The position numbers were made by a program, and so were the translations under genes. 64,000 nucleotides of DNA, from positions 27,657,860-27,721,859 of the forward strand of contig OW388293.1 of assembly GCA_936450465.1 (NCBI GenBank), in the 5' to 3' direction. The notes beneath the pieces were generated by a model. It was not told the origin of the DNA, searched no databases, and saw only the letters and a program-made list of their open reading frames with translations. Positions 62,801 to 63,792 of this stretch are shown here, piece after piece. Source of the DNA: Gibbula magus. Taxonomy: Eukaryota; Mollusca; Gastropoda; Trochida; Trochidae. Numbering within the stretch: the first letter of the stretch is position 1; the number at the start of each line of letters is the position of its first letter.

Positions 62801-63792
62801 CTGGACAGGCAGAAATGGGCAAGGAAAATGTGGACCATTTCATCTTGGTAATAGCTTATTTTGAAAAGTAGGGATAACCCTGGAAAAAATTGTAAATGGG
62901 AGGGAATTCACCTTTTGCTATAGCATGGGATATTTAGGAAAAGTAAATGGAATATTGCCCCAAAAATTAAGATATTTTATAAGATTTAGCCACAGAAATT
63001 TGTGTACATGTAATTACTTTTAACAGGATGTCTAATTATAGCAATAGATGAATATCCCCAAACTTTTTCCCAAGATCCCTGGGAAATTTTTATGTAGATC
63101 ATTTTGACACATATCTTGTGAAAACCCTGTCTATTTTGGCACCCGTAATACTAAGTTCTTAGTATTTTTGCATTGGCAGGTTTTGGATGGTATAGTGCGT
63201 TTATCCAAGACCTACATTAATCTGGTGTCTGATGGCTGTGTCCTCTTCAATTGCTGGAAAGGAAAGTTTCTTTGTGGGGAGGACAGGAGAGCATGTTCAT
63301 TCTTGGAGTTTGGTCACGGTGATAACCTGGAGACCCTGAAAGGACACCAAGACAAGAATGAAGGAGTCGAGCAATTCATCTTGTCTCTCGCAAACCAGTT
63401 TGAGAAGTTCCACGAGGACTGGCTGAAGTACGTGAGCGAGAAGCGAGACGAGTATCTTGAACTGAACCACTTCACCATTGAACAGCTGGTGTTTCTACAG
63501 CAGGAGCTTATCAAGCTAGGATCAGAGGACGAACCGTCACTACTCGTCTACCCCATGTTGTCTCTCATCAAACCCGACTGCTCCGTGGCTGATCTTACAA
63601 CAGCTATGCAAGAAGCTAAAGATGCAGTCTTTGCCAGGGAAGAGGAGGTTCAGGTAGAGATGGAAGTTCCAGAGCCTGTTGAAATGGACGATCCAAGACA
63701 GGCTTTCATAGATGCAATGCTGGAGAGCAACTTTTCAGAAAGACTGGCCAGGCTGGCTCTCGATGCCAATGATCCTGAAGATATAGATTCTG
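2413..63792 (+). CDS. RNF213: RNF213-like giant E3 ubiquitin ligase, N-terminal ~1,910 codons, 21 exons, open at both ends
   Basis: Twenty-one exons keep one open frame across GT-AG introns and join by matching phases: 2413-2802, 3201-4138, 9195-9241, 9436-9591, 16400-16608, 19196-19494, 25648-25904, 26361-26600, 27827-28028, 40762-40844, 46239-46554, 53404-53499, 53868-53978, 54533-54692, 58997-59332, 59840-60423, 60858-61014, 61181-61401, 62044-62196, 62686-62847, 63180-63792. Recognition rests on the CBM20-like segment and on signatures of the arm such as HATTGYAPLIF-type text after FVDLAFISAGEE, ESHGSVE-like QSHGSVEVTALTQAGNIN, and YDQLVDLQSRLMLVAGQAEMG. In known homologues this arm precedes a dynein-like AAA+ core and a RING/RZ E3 module that ubiquitylates proteins and bacterial LPS and acts at lipid droplets and in innate immunity. 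None of the catalytic parts lies in this window. The first exon begins with two bases of a split codon and has no usable in-frame start, so at least one upstream exon exists. The last exon ends with one base pending. Confidence 0.9.
3119..3163 (+). repeat. Family D 3'-end fragment
   Basis: GACATTGCCATTTTAATG followed by ATAAACACTTGTT resembles the family D 3' end (GACATTGCCATGTTAGTGGC, ACTTGTTTTT). The upstream core is absent, so this is a solo 3' tail in intron 1. Confidence 0.45.
3201..4138 (+). CDS. RNF213: RNF213-like exon 2 of window (long low-complexity, charged exon)
   Basis: A T-rich tract ending TTCTTGTAG gives the acceptor at 3200; the donor is AAGCAG/GTTGGT at 4138. It encodes about 312 residues, strongly enriched in S, K, E, N, Q and P, predicted to be disordered. 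A basic stretch KRTLTSGEESAAKRSRG could be a bipartite nuclear signal or simply linker. The composition matches the disordered N-terminus expected before CBM20 in RNF213, and this region is poorly conserved. It ends in phase 0. Confidence 0.75.
4226..4483 (-). repeat. Inverted diverged copy of the repeat at 16085-16322
   Basis: Reverse-complementing 16085-16322 gives the same order of words: TGTCATAACACCTTCAAGTA, ATTTGATTGGCTAA, GATGAACTTTGACAC, ATAAAACGAAC, TTATGACAACACTT and AATGAATAAT-AACAAA. The left edge is a perfect 20-bp palindrome GTTATGACACGTGTCATAAC at 4231-4250. The element class is not recognised; a MITE with AAGGTGTTATGAC ends is likely. Confidence 0.7.
4571..4597 (+). repeat. 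Short segment shared in inverse with 22238-22264
   Basis: ACCTGTTGTTTCAAGTCACT continuing CGAATG matches the reverse complement of 22238-22264. It lies just before the tRNA-like head of a SINE, so it is probably older repeat DNA that the SINE landed in. Confidence 0.6.
4598..4760 (+). repeat. tRNA-derived SINE (type with TTTGGGTGCAATGC body)
   Basis: A tRNA-like head from 4598 has an A box TAGCGCAGTGGTTAGCGC and a B box GGTTCGAATCC near 4657, followed by a non-tRNA body (GCAGTAAGGTTTGGGTGCAA, ACACTGAATTTCAGC). The same body follows the B box at 41037-41100. It lacks a proper acceptor stem and is not a functional tRNA. The 3' boundary is unclear because an inverted repeat follows. Confidence 0.75.
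4753..4967. repeat. Long imperfect inverted repeat (hairpin), ~54-bp arms
   Basis: The left arm 4753-4806 (contains GCAAGGCATAACTCTTGCCA) and right arm 4914-4967 (contains TGGCAAGAGTTATGCCTTGC) are reverse complements with a few mismatches and about 107 bp between them. The inner part may be part of the SINE or a separate foldback element. Confidence 0.75.
5078..5130 (-). repeat. Family A core fragment, minus strand
   Basis: The reverse complement reads ATTCTAAATTGTAAATTTGG then TGACCCTG, the family A core. It is the only family A piece I found in opposite orientation to the host gene. Confidence 0.6.
5390..6965 (+). mobile_element. Family H element: 370-bp core, perfect 14-bp 3' hairpin
   Basis: The word AAGGATTCAGC near 5390 recurs as the outer arm of a perfect hairpin at 6936-6965 (AAGGATTCAGCACT, TT, complement). 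Between them a core of about 370 bp repeats: 'TTGGCTCGTTACTTTGTTAA' occurs at 5779 and 6149, and CATATTCAAGGGGAGATAA also recurs. A (AAT)n run at 6903-6918 precedes the end. The short open frames here follow the tandem period and are not genes. The element type is inferred from the shared blueprint. Confidence 0.55.
7008..7385 (+). repeat. Highly degenerate family A core units
   Basis: It carries decayed versions of core words: GCAGACTTCCTGGTCTATGG, GATTTTGAATTGTAGG, ACAGACTCCTTGGCCAATG. No terminus is seen; it precedes a better-preserved copy. Confidence 0.45.
7391..8604 (+). mobile_element. Family A element (about 7 core units)
   Basis: It starts TTTTTAGCTCATCAGGCCTG with a 5' stem-loop (AGCTCATCAGGCC pairing with GGCCCGATGGGC), then a CCGTCC-type microsatellite, then core units of about 145 bp each with a GTGACCCC palindrome. 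It ends CCTGATGAGCTACAGAGCCC then ATGGCTCT and a T-run. No coding capacity. The plan matches non-autonomous Helentron/'pearl' elements. Confidence 0.8.
8605..8917 (+). repeat. Two extra family A 3' ends in tandem
   Basis: After the 3' end at 8604, a partial core and a second 3' end (CCTGATGAGCTACAGAGCCC, about 8777-8808) follow, then a third tail with CCTAATGAGCTACAGAGCCC (about 8877-8915). Each tail has the hairpin and T-run. 8918-9194 is unremarkable intron. Confidence 0.75.
9195..9241 (+). CDS. RNF213: RNF213-like exon 3 (47-bp small exon)
   Basis: The acceptor is TTGTCTTCAG before 9195 and the donor is AATAG/GTGAGT after 9241. It is read in phase 0 as KGHGAQNRSSRGKQN plus two bases that complete Arg with the first base of the next exon. 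It is too short for an ORF scan but has strong splice sites and fits both neighbours in phase. It continues the basic linker leading into the CBM20-like domain. Confidence 0.65.
9436..9591 (+). CDS. RNF213: RNF213-like exon 4 (first half of CBM20-like domain)
   Basis: The acceptor is TTCAACAG before 9436 and the donor is GTGAG/GTAAG after 9591. It encodes RPATGGCEVEVMFHAIISE, then KMNFNKKDDKIFIRCGPEHL, then GGFERDKWEMTFV. Alternating hydrophobic strands followed by a W in the F-x-x-W-x-M setting are typical of the starch-binding CBM20 fold that RNF213 carries near its N-terminus. In vertebrates this module is proposed to bind glycogen-like glucans. The exon leaves two bases (AG) that become Arg with exon 5. 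Confidence 0.85.
9706..10669 (+). mobile_element. Family B element (interrupted by a SINE)
   Basis: The 5' end ATACCCCCG at 9708 folds onto CGGGGGTAT (about 9729-9737). A GTCC/CCGT microsatellite follows at 9748-9785, then core units (CTCGGATACTGTTCAACCTA, AGGTGAATGAAATTTT). The 3' end carries CGGGGGTAT again, then a hairpin GTGAG-AAATG-CTCAC at 10649-10663 and six Ts. The same blueprint as family A with unrelated ends. Confidence 0.75.
10111..10280 (-). mobile_element. 5'-truncated SINE, minus strand, 11-bp target duplication
   Basis: GAACCAAAAGA flanks the insert at 10100-10110 and 10281-10291. On the minus strand the insert reads the tail of the SINE at 40959-41253 (ACCATGGTTCGCTAGTTCC-type text, GTATTACGGCAG complement, AGCGGCGTTAAAC) and ends in a CTCACCTCACC repeat. 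It sits inside the family B core. Confidence 0.85.
10726..10893 (+). repeat. Short degenerate family A copy
   Basis: CTTTTTAGCTCAACGAGAG at the left and GCCTGATGAACGACAAAGTC then TATGGCTCT at the right mark decayed ends about 165 bp apart, with one partial core (TTGGCCAATGGGGATTAGAG). A new copy begins immediately at its right edge. Confidence 0.55.
10891..12745 (+). mobile_element. Family A element split by a piggyBac-like MITE
   Basis: The 5' end TTTTTAGTTCATC is at 10891, the microsatellite CCGTCCGTCCATCCGTCT at about 10938-10960, and core units to 11355. The core resumes at 12620 (CTTCTTCATCTTCTCC) and the element ends GCCTGATGAGCTACAGAGCC then AGTGGCTCT and a T-run near 12745. The insert lies between TTAA copies. 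Confidence 0.75.
11360..12615 (-). mobile_element. Non-autonomous piggyBac-like element, TTAA-flanked
   Basis: TTAA at 11356-11359 and 12616-12619 flank 1,256 bp with imperfect inverted ends (CCCTTACGTTGTG and, on the other strand, CCCTTAACTTGCGGG). Its left part matches, in reverse complement, the right end of the element at 47372-52427 (TTTAGCCCCTGTGGCGGAAT, CGGTACCGTTTTTACGAAAT), and its right part matches that element's left end. No transposase frame is left, so it needs a related transposase in trans. Confidence 0.9.
12746..13257. other. Intron 4 stretch, no gene seen
   Basis: AT-rich single-copy-looking intron. The open frame from 13122 runs into the family D repeat and is not protein-like. 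Confidence 0.5.
13258..15590 (+). mobile_element. Family D element, 151-bp core, hosting a family E insertion
   Basis: The 5' end GTCCCCCGCCGC at 13259 folds onto ACGGGGGAC. Core units of about 151 bp repeat 'GATATCTCATGAAGCGTTGC', 'AAGACGCAGACACCAGT' and the inverted pair GGTGACCTTG/CAAGGTCACC. The 3' end GGCGGGGGAC is followed by a hairpin TTGCCA-TGTTAG-TGGCAA at 15559-15576 and TTGTTTTT. It is interrupted by 13617-14572. Confidence 0.75.
13617..14572 (+). mobile_element. Family E element nested in family D (four ~170-bp units)
   Basis: The 5' end ATCCCACCGGT at 13617 folds onto ACCGTGGGAT; a GTCCGTCCGTC microsatellite covers 13663-13720. Four nearly identical units start TTTCCGGAGCAGAACTCC or its variant near 13731, 13902, 14072 and 14242. 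The 3' end has ACCGGTGGGAT at 14537-14547 and a hairpin GTCATC-TTCT-GATGAC at 14550-14565. The host D unit resumes right after, in a T-run. Confidence 0.8.
15672..16090 (+). repeat. Family G fragment (5' truncated, one unit)
   Basis: It shares TTGGCTACAACTTTTTTCC, AACTTCTTACTTATACCCCT and GGGGAATTTTT with 55850-55900, and the end GCGAGACCCT, TGCTTTTGCGGTGTCCC with 57700-57740. The 5' stem-loop is missing. Confidence 0.7.
16085..16322 (+). repeat. Repeat copy, inverse of 4246-4483
   Basis: Pairs with the segment in intron 2 at roughly 80% by eye. It directly follows the family G fragment and ends about 80 bp upstream of exon 5. Confidence 0.7.
16400..16608 (+). CDS. RNF213: RNF213-like exon 5 (second half of CBM20-like domain)
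   Basis: The acceptor is TTTCAAAG before 16400 (a weak pyrimidine tract) and the donor is CAAG/GTAATA after 16608. It encodes about 70 residues including DIGDGAYEFEGRIPM, FKYKYLV and SYIWEEPYFRRRAYRD. The F-K-Y-K-Y strand and the following W-E pair are classic for the end of a CBM20 domain, where these positions line the glucan site. Joining to exon 4 reads TFV-R-DIGDGAYEF without a break. An upstream ATG at 16374 is in frame but belongs to the intron. Confidence 0.88.
16609..17945. other. Intron 5, first part: no gene seen
   Basis: AT-rich, single-copy-looking intron without repeats or splice-bounded frames I can support. It contains a perfect 18-bp palindrome ATGTGTCACGTGACACAT at 17129-17146 whose centre GTCACGTGAC equals the E-box/CLEAR consensus. 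Confidence 0.5.
17946..19000 (+). mobile_element. Family A element (about 6 units)
   Basis: It starts TTTTTATTAGCTCATCAGGC, has a GTCCGTCCGTCCATCCGTCC microsatellite, about six units of 145 bp, and ends CCTGATGAGCTACAGAGCCC with ATGGCTCT and T-run. It lies about 195 bp upstream of exon 6. Confidence 0.82.
19196..19494 (+). CDS. RNF213: RNF213-like exon 6 (after CBM20, start of helical arm)
   Basis: The acceptor is TTATCAG before 19196 and the donor is AACAG/GTGATA after 19494. It encodes G-VWHQYDGYIYP, a WERFKFWK segment, then acidic amphipathic helices ending in LKNLDDNLSEQ. The 'VWHQYDG' motif directly follows CBM20 in this family. It ends in phase 0 and continues into exon 7 as a helical repeat region. 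Confidence 0.85.
19735..19895 (+). repeat. Family C 5' fragment
   Basis: TATCCCCCACC, GATATTGAGATGGGCTCC, CGTCTGTCCGTCC and CCGGAACAAAACTCAAAAAC match the 5' part and first unit of the family C element at 21094. A degenerate family A-like head (TTATTAGGCATACCAGG) lies just before it at about 19677. Confidence 0.65.
21094..22025 (+). mobile_element. Family C element with a family A patch
   Basis: The 5' end ATCCCCCGCC at 21098 folds onto TTGGGGGGTGAT; the GTCC microsatellite is at 21141-21178. Units of about 153 bp start TTTCCGGAGCAGAACTCGAA near 21184, 21337, 21488 and 21642. From about 21805 to 21940 the text switches to a family A head and first unit, then the family C 3' end GGCGGGGGAT at 21993 and a degenerate hairpin GCCGAC-TCT-GTCTGC follow. 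Confidence 0.75.
22238..22264 (-). repeat. Short segment shared in inverse with 4571-4597
   Basis: CATTCGAGTGACTTGAAACA and the following ACAGGT are the complement of the segment before the SINE at 4598. Confidence 0.6.
22793..23183 (+). repeat. Tandem duplication, 195-bp unit, two copies
   Basis: TCATTATTTTGGTGTACTAA, TATGGCCATTTGTTACGAGG and CAGATGACAACGAAACAAAC recur at a spacing of 195 bp, with only a handful of differences. The duplication is local to the interior of the TIR element. Confidence 0.9.
23739..23938. other. Assembly gap (200 N)
   Basis: Exactly 200 N. The round number suggests a placeholder of unknown true length. Frames running through it are artefacts. Confidence 0.98.
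25648..25904 (+). CDS. RNF213: RNF213-like exon 7
   Basis: The acceptor is TTTATTTCAG before 25648 and the donor is TCTAA/GTAAGT after 25904. It encodes AFLMFFDPLRSQLHTLFEK, TRLVLASFLMLVAWEND and a short acidic tail. The two hydrophobic helices are cytosolic arm helices rather than membrane spans, since they carry interspersed polar and charged residues. Two bases (AA) remain and form Lys with exon 8. Confidence 0.85.
25958..26180 (+). repeat. Family A' fragment (variant head and unit)
   Basis: TTTTTAGCTCATCAGGC is followed directly by TTCTCCAGAACCCCTGCATC, AAAGCTGAAA and TACCTTGCAACTGTGATC. Related text is at 28291, 52706 and 60530. It lacks the microsatellite and a clear 3' end. Confidence 0.55.
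26361..26600 (+). CDS. RNF213: RNF213-like exon 8
   Basis: The acceptor is TTTTGACAG before 26360/26361 and the donor is ACAGT/GTAAGT after 26600. It encodes DLVGCLRNSINSYKQSP, WMYLVPLLHFLRKDSEPF and REWWGHEDIHD. The W-W-G-H motif and the preceding 'P-L-L-H-F-L' helix are recognisable features of the RNF213 N-terminal arm. It is in phase with both neighbours. Confidence 0.88.
26980..27060 (+). repeat. Degenerate tRNA-like SINE head
   Basis: TTAGTGTTGGCGGTTGGTGC resembles an A box region and GGTGTGGGATCAAATCCC a B box, about 30 bp apart. No tail or target duplication found. The rest of intron 8 (26601-27826) shows nothing else. Confidence 0.35.
27827..28028 (+). CDS. RNF213: RNF213-like exon 9
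   Basis: The acceptor is TGTCTCACAG before 27827 and the donor is AAGAGG/GTAACT after 28028. It encodes PIDHLAEDLQYLFKVDYLLP and RTLMACVSIHHL followed by a helical stretch ending HHISESDKR. It ends in phase 0. The following intron (28029-40761) is 12.7 kb because it holds the giant tandem element. Confidence 0.85.
28100..28285 (+). repeat. Family B core fragment
   Basis: GACCCTTGAATCTGTAATTG, AACTTGGTGC and GTGATGTTCCAATGGGAGCA match the core at 10425-10500. No termini. Confidence 0.55.
28291..28470 (+). repeat. Family A' fragment with (CCCT)n run
   Basis: TTTTTAGCTCATCAGGCCTG begins it; the unit matches 25958 and 60530. A (CCCT)n microsatellite lies at about 28432-28460. Confidence 0.6.
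30351..32090 (+). repeat. Higher-order repeat: two copies of a 6-unit block (870 bp)
   Basis: Starting at 30351 and 31221, the order of unit variants is the same: TTTTGTG-ACATCC, ACGTCC, ACGTCC, CCCCGT-ACATGT, ACATGT, ACATGT-GGTG. The same block recurs at 33539, 34409 and 36729. Confidence 0.88.
32091..37598 (+). repeat. Nested large duplication: 22-unit and 16-unit superblocks
   Basis: A rare TTTTCACCTTC variant marks about 32157, 35345 and 37670. Between the first two marks lie 22 units with two 870-bp blocks; between the next two lie 16 units with one block. Rare variants (CCCATTTGGGG, AATTGGG, CAGCTTCTTC) follow in the same order in both. Confidence 0.85.
40762..40844 (+). CDS. RNF213: RNF213-like exon 10 (83 bp)
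   Basis: The acceptor is TTTGTTTGCAG before 40762 and the donor is TGAAAG/GTTGAC after 40844. It encodes DIIEFLQAIIEKYSRQWKE then ISSSQLTE, with two bases left that make Arg with exon 11. It lies about 100 bp downstream of the end of the 12-kb repeat, so the element stops just short of the splice acceptor. Confidence 0.8.
40880..40958 (+). repeat. Family A head fragment, truncated by a SINE
   Basis: GATGGGCTTTTGGCATTGCA, TGGTGTCTGGCATCCGTCCG and TGTCCATCTGTAAATTTTTG are the head and microsatellite of family A. The SINE begins where the first unit should start. Confidence 0.65.
40959..41253 (+). repeat. tRNA-derived SINE with conserved central tail
   Basis: The B box GGGGTTCGAATCCCGCC is at about 40996-41012; the A-box region is decayed. 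The body TTTGGGTGCAATGCTACACT matches the SINE at 4598. The tail (ACTAGCAGCCGTGAAATACT, CTTGAAAGCAGCGTTAAAC, CTCACCTCACCTC) matches the minus-strand insertion at 10111. The tail may be a shared metazoan SINE domain; I cannot confirm which. Confidence 0.75.
41319..41589 (+). repeat. Family F element, 5' half (88-bp units)
   Basis: CTCCCCCCCCCCG at 41320 folds onto CGGGAGACA, followed by a CGGCGTTGGCGTCGG-type run instead of GTCC repeats. Two 88-bp units repeat CATACCTCTAAAACTACTTG at 41412 and 41500. The 3' end is missing where family A begins. Confidence 0.65.
41842..42000 (+). mobile_element. 159-bp MITE with CTAGTCT inverted ends
   Basis: The ends are CTAGTCTTACACTCAGACT and its near-perfect complement at 41982-42000. 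AAAAGAC is duplicated at 41835-41841 and 42001-42007 (7 bp; alignment allows 7 to 11 depending on where CTAG is assigned). Without it the family A word AAAAGACCTAGAAGG is restored. A relative is at 45311-45430. Confidence 0.85.
42081..42503 (-). mobile_element. 5'-truncated non-LTR retrotransposon, minus strand
   Basis: GTGACCCTGT flanks it at 42071-42080 and 42504-42513. The minus strand encodes about 85 residues including FRVGIVDIPSCSCGNVCENS and YHYLLECKLYTAQR, the C-x-C-x6-H-x4-C knuckle found at the C-terminus of many LINE polymerases. The clade is not determined. Confidence 0.85.
43998..44147 (+). repeat. Family F-like core fragment
   Basis: TTTCCATGGTAACAATTTGG, CACCAAATTTTGTATACAGG and TGTGCCTTTTGAGGGTTTG match the style of families F and C. 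No termini. Confidence 0.5.
44148..46092 (+). mobile_element. Diverged family A element
   Basis: The head TTTTTAGCTCATCAGTCCTG is at 44150, the microsatellite CCGTCCGTCCGTCTGTCCG at about 44211, then four units with a GAAGGGGATTCTAAATTG variant. The 3' end CCTGATGAGCTACAGTGGCC is near 46060-46092. It encloses a MITE relative and a single-copy-like stretch (45440-46050). Confidence 0.7.
45311..45430 (+). repeat. Relative of the CTAGTCT MITE
   Basis: ATATCACCATTTTATCAAAT, ATTGAAATGGAGCCTATAAG and AAATGGGATTTTC match the interior of 41842-42000. The left end (TTAGTCTTAAACTGACT) is decayed and the right end is not clear. Confidence 0.6.
46239..46554 (+). CDS. RNF213: RNF213-like exon 11
   Basis: The acceptor is TTTGTTCTAG before 46239 and the donor is CTTTGG/GTAAGA after 46554. 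It encodes about 105 residues of amphipathic helix (KLMEEVAHAKQCVKIASDVF, YENLGLMAASSHLVLASLWD and a K-rich end). The open frame runs past the donor, but continuing it gives intron-like text. It ends in phase 0. Confidence 0.85.
46686..47371 (+). mobile_element. Family A element abutted by piggyBac
   Basis: The head TTTTTAGCTCATCAGGCCTG is at 46686; four diverged units follow; the 3' end GAGCTACAGAGCCCACGGC and TCT is at about 47341-47363 with its T-run. The TTAA at the end of the T-run is the target of the piggyBac element. Confidence 0.8.
48195..48846 (+). repeat. Family D element nested in piggyBac, 5' truncated
   Basis: Units of about 150 bp repeat ATGTCATGAAGCATTTTATC, GTGACCATGACCTTATTTTC and CAAGGTCACCACAACACTT. 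The 3' end GGCGGGGGACATTGCCATG, TTAGTGG and ACTTGTT is present at about 48808-48846; the 5' stem-loop is absent. Confidence 0.75.
49943..50425 (+). pseudogene. piggyBac-type transposase, N-terminal part
   Basis: An acidic N-terminus (SSDDDFINEIHADEASDMES and more D/S) is typical of piggyBac transposases. Near residues 145-160 the frame slips: the continuation of the conserved region is in the +1 frame from about 50383, so a small indel breaks the gene. It stops at 50425. Confidence 0.75.
50383..50616 (+). pseudogene. piggyBac-type transposase, dimerisation-domain start (shifted frame)
   Basis: It reads EEKKVFVAMTVAMSLVVQRN, FAEYWSRSDVTSTPFFSKCM, PRDRFWLLITYLHLSDN. The 'YW-S-TPFF-x-x-M-x-RDRF-x-L-x-x-x-LH-x-x-DN' pattern is diagnostic of the piggyBac/PGBD family. 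The text after KKMRAVGKKKN jumps straight to the C-terminal domain, so the catalytic Asp-bearing core (several hundred residues) is deleted. Confidence 0.88.
50616..50870 (+). pseudogene. piggyBac-type transposase, cysteine-rich C-terminal domain
   Basis: It reads RMCGRCSKAKRSVL, then SYECTDCNVALCAAPCFKLY, then an acidic tail, ending at a TAG at 50868. The C-x2-C ... C-x2-C-x4-C-x3-CF-x2-YH layout is the end-binding domain. It matches the fragment at 2-121. Confidence 0.85.
52706..53375 (+). repeat. Degenerate family A' element
   Basis: The head TTTATAGCTCTTCGATCTG, unit text TCTCCTAAAGAACATTTGCA and TGAAATGTTGTAGGGAAG, and a decayed 3' end CCTGATTAGCTACAGAACCA at about 53340 suggest both ends. 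The interior is mostly unrelated sequence. Confidence 0.5.
53404..53499 (+). CDS. RNF213: RNF213-like exon 12 (96 bp)
   Basis: The acceptor is AATCTGTAG before 53404 and the donor is AGCAAG/GTAAAG after 53499. It encodes LWNSLISASVSDSYQTEWRE then TLLKAFEGKLSK in phase 0 on both sides. It is short but has canonical splice sites and the same helical character as its neighbours. Confidence 0.75.
53868..53978 (+). CDS. RNF213: RNF213-like exon 13 (111 bp)
   Basis: The acceptor is GTTGTACAG before 53868 and the donor is GCAATG/GTACAA after 53978. It encodes MDPEDCVELHFEEE, then TVSTVVQDSMTNAAF, then TSFEKLAM, in phase 0 at both ends. An alternative downstream donor is not obvious; the GTACAA site is weaker than the others. 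Confidence 0.75.
54254..54312 (+). mobile_element. 59-bp 5'-truncated SINE with 13-bp target duplication
   Basis: TCAGAATGATAAG is repeated exactly at 54241-54253 and 54313-54325. The insert carries only a SINE-like end (TGCCGAAGCGGCGTTAAGCA) and an ACTCACTCACT tail. Confidence 0.85.
54533..54692 (+). CDS. RNF213: RNF213-like exon 14
   Basis: The acceptor is CCATTTCAG before 54532/54533 and the donor is TTTCT/GTAAGT after 54692. It encodes RDDKYTLKAHMNGKFGRLMS, LLERHWPKDEEPHQ and ILNFLLSWSPLKRYFERF. One base (T) is left and makes Tyr with exon 15. Confidence 0.82.
55035..55172 (+). mobile_element. Family I mini-element
   Basis: CCGGGGGTATATTG at 55050 is followed by a CTGTCCGTCTGTCTGTCC run, one partial unit (ACAAAAACTTTTACCTTGGC), and a 3' end CTGGGGGCATCC with hairpin GTGTTT-AAC-AAACAC then ATCTTGTT. 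It has the same plan as the larger families in about 140 bp. Confidence 0.65.
55173..55737. other. Intron 14 stretch
   Basis: AT-rich; 55546-55580 and 55588-55622 contain a short direct repeat (GTGGACCAATGAAATTCTAC). Nothing else recognised. Confidence 0.45.
55738..57760 (+). mobile_element. Family G element, 434-bp units
   Basis: The 5' stem-loop AGCAGCTCC-aactaggtc-GGAGCTGCT is at 55738-55764, then a (CCG)n run at 55788-55808. Units repeat ATAACTTCTTACTTAT near 55861, 56295, 56729 and 57166 (period 434). Each unit carries a dense cluster of AGGTCA words. The 3' end has GGAGCTGCT at 57714-57722 and a hairpin TTTGCGG-TGTC-CCGCAAA at 57728-57745. Confidence 0.82.
57761..58429. other. Intron 14 stretch, no gene seen
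   Basis: AT-rich intron with a short (AT)n run at 58339-58351. No repeat termini or frames supported. Confidence 0.45.
58430..58899 (+). repeat. 5'-truncated family A element
   Basis: Core units from GGCCAATGGGGATTCCAAAT (about 58438), about three units, and an intact 3' end CCTGATGAGCTACAGAGCCC, ATGGCTCT, T-run at 58898. The head and microsatellite are missing. Confidence 0.78.
58997..59332 (+). CDS. RNF213: RNF213-like exon 15
   Basis: The acceptor is ATGTTGCAG before 58997 and the donor is CAATG/GTAAGT after 59332. After the shared Tyr it encodes GKSTDNTQNLLSEKCIEHLA and then helices containing ASLRLILKSSQHFLELC and LVACENLMHTVQSLLKMA. It leaves one base (G), which forms Val with exon 16. 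Confidence 0.87.
59571..59705. repeat. Possible degenerate tRNA-like repeats in inverse orientation
   Basis: GGATTCAAACCCAATTATCC (complement of a B box) followed by CTTCAGAGTCAG pairs with CTGACTCTGAGGGTGTAGG and TTTTGATCC about 100 bp on. Weak; tail and duplications not seen. Confidence 0.3.
59840..60423 (+). CDS. RNF213: RNF213-like exon 16 (584 bp)
   Basis: The acceptor is CAATTTTAG before 59840. It encodes about 195 residues beginning VDSNTLYEKAREVDKIMLEG, with CEPLYLTECPESLRDY and an RFxQV-like FRQVQKHIRMFQRDFEKIG segment. The frame stays open to about 60459. I place the donor at CTG/GTCAGT after 60423, which is a suboptimal site, because it joins in phase 0 to exon 17. The 3' boundary is the least certain of the set. 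Confidence 0.82.
60530..60785 (+). repeat. Family A' fragment
   Basis: CTCATCATGCCGATAATATA, AACTTTTCAGATGTGTTTAC, TCTCCAGAAGAACTGC and GAGTACCTTGCAAAGTTTAT match 25958 and 28291. No 3' end. Confidence 0.55.
60858..61014 (+). CDS. RNF213: RNF213-like exon 17
   Basis: The acceptor is TCTCTCTCGCCAG before 60858 and the donor is GAAAG/GTATAT after 61014. It encodes GNSDNQPMEKMDSSVLATCE, then helix text including AFKECQPLVCWLRDSMK. One base (G) is left and makes Asp with exon 18. Confidence 0.85.
61181..61401 (+). CDS. RNF213: RNF213-like exon 18
   Basis: The acceptor is CATGTAG before 61181 and the donor is AAGCTT/GTAAGA after 61401. It encodes DGLKELKVFVDLAFISAGEE, a VNCFHSATTGYAPLIFN segment and CKLVWQEMEADPKLPEKL. 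This exon has some of the most family-specific text in the window (FVDLA-ISAGE, GYAPL, C-K-x-x-W, LPEKL) and is a main support for the RNF213 call. Confidence 0.93.
61402..62043. other. Intron 18, no feature seen
   Basis: AT-rich intron with no repeat family or frame I can support. Introns 19 (62197-62685) and 20 (62848-63179) look the same. Confidence 0.5.
62044..62196 (+). CDS. RNF213: RNF213-like exon 19
   Basis: The acceptor is CTTATTTCAG before 62044 and the donor is GACTTG/GTAAGC after 62196. It encodes IDTKRHLRWLQEVKQSHGSV then EVTALTQAGNINNKGLYRIG. The 'L-x-WL-x-x-V-x-x-SHGSVE' and 'L-x-x-A-x-x-IN-x-x-G-x-Y' patterns are strongly characteristic of RNF213. Phase 0 at both ends. Confidence 0.93.
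62686..62847 (+). CDS. RNF213: RNF213-like exon 20
   Basis: The acceptor is CTTATTTCAG before 62686 and the donor is ATCTTG/GTAATA after 62847. It encodes TLNKVISLHVSQDITEDN, then RKYNYDQLVDLQSRLMLVAG and QAEMGKENVDHFIL. The 'Y-x-x-D-L-x-x-L-Q-S-x-L-M-L' helix is another RNF213 hallmark, located shortly before the AAA+ core. Phase 0 at both ends. Confidence 0.92.
63180..63792 (+). CDS. RNF213: RNF213-like exon 21 (613 bp, last in window)
   Basis: The acceptor is CATTGGCAG before 63180 and the donor is TTCTG/GTAACG after 63792. It encodes about 204 residues: VLDGIVRLSKTYINLVSDGC, a WLKYVSEKRDEYLELNHFTI segment with LVFLQQELIKLG, and an acidic tail with a UBA-like helix set (DDPRQAFIDAMLESNFSERL, ARLALDAND). 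The last part could be a small UBA-type ubiquitin-binding fold, which is my inference. One base is left, so the gene continues beyond the window. Confidence 0.92.
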
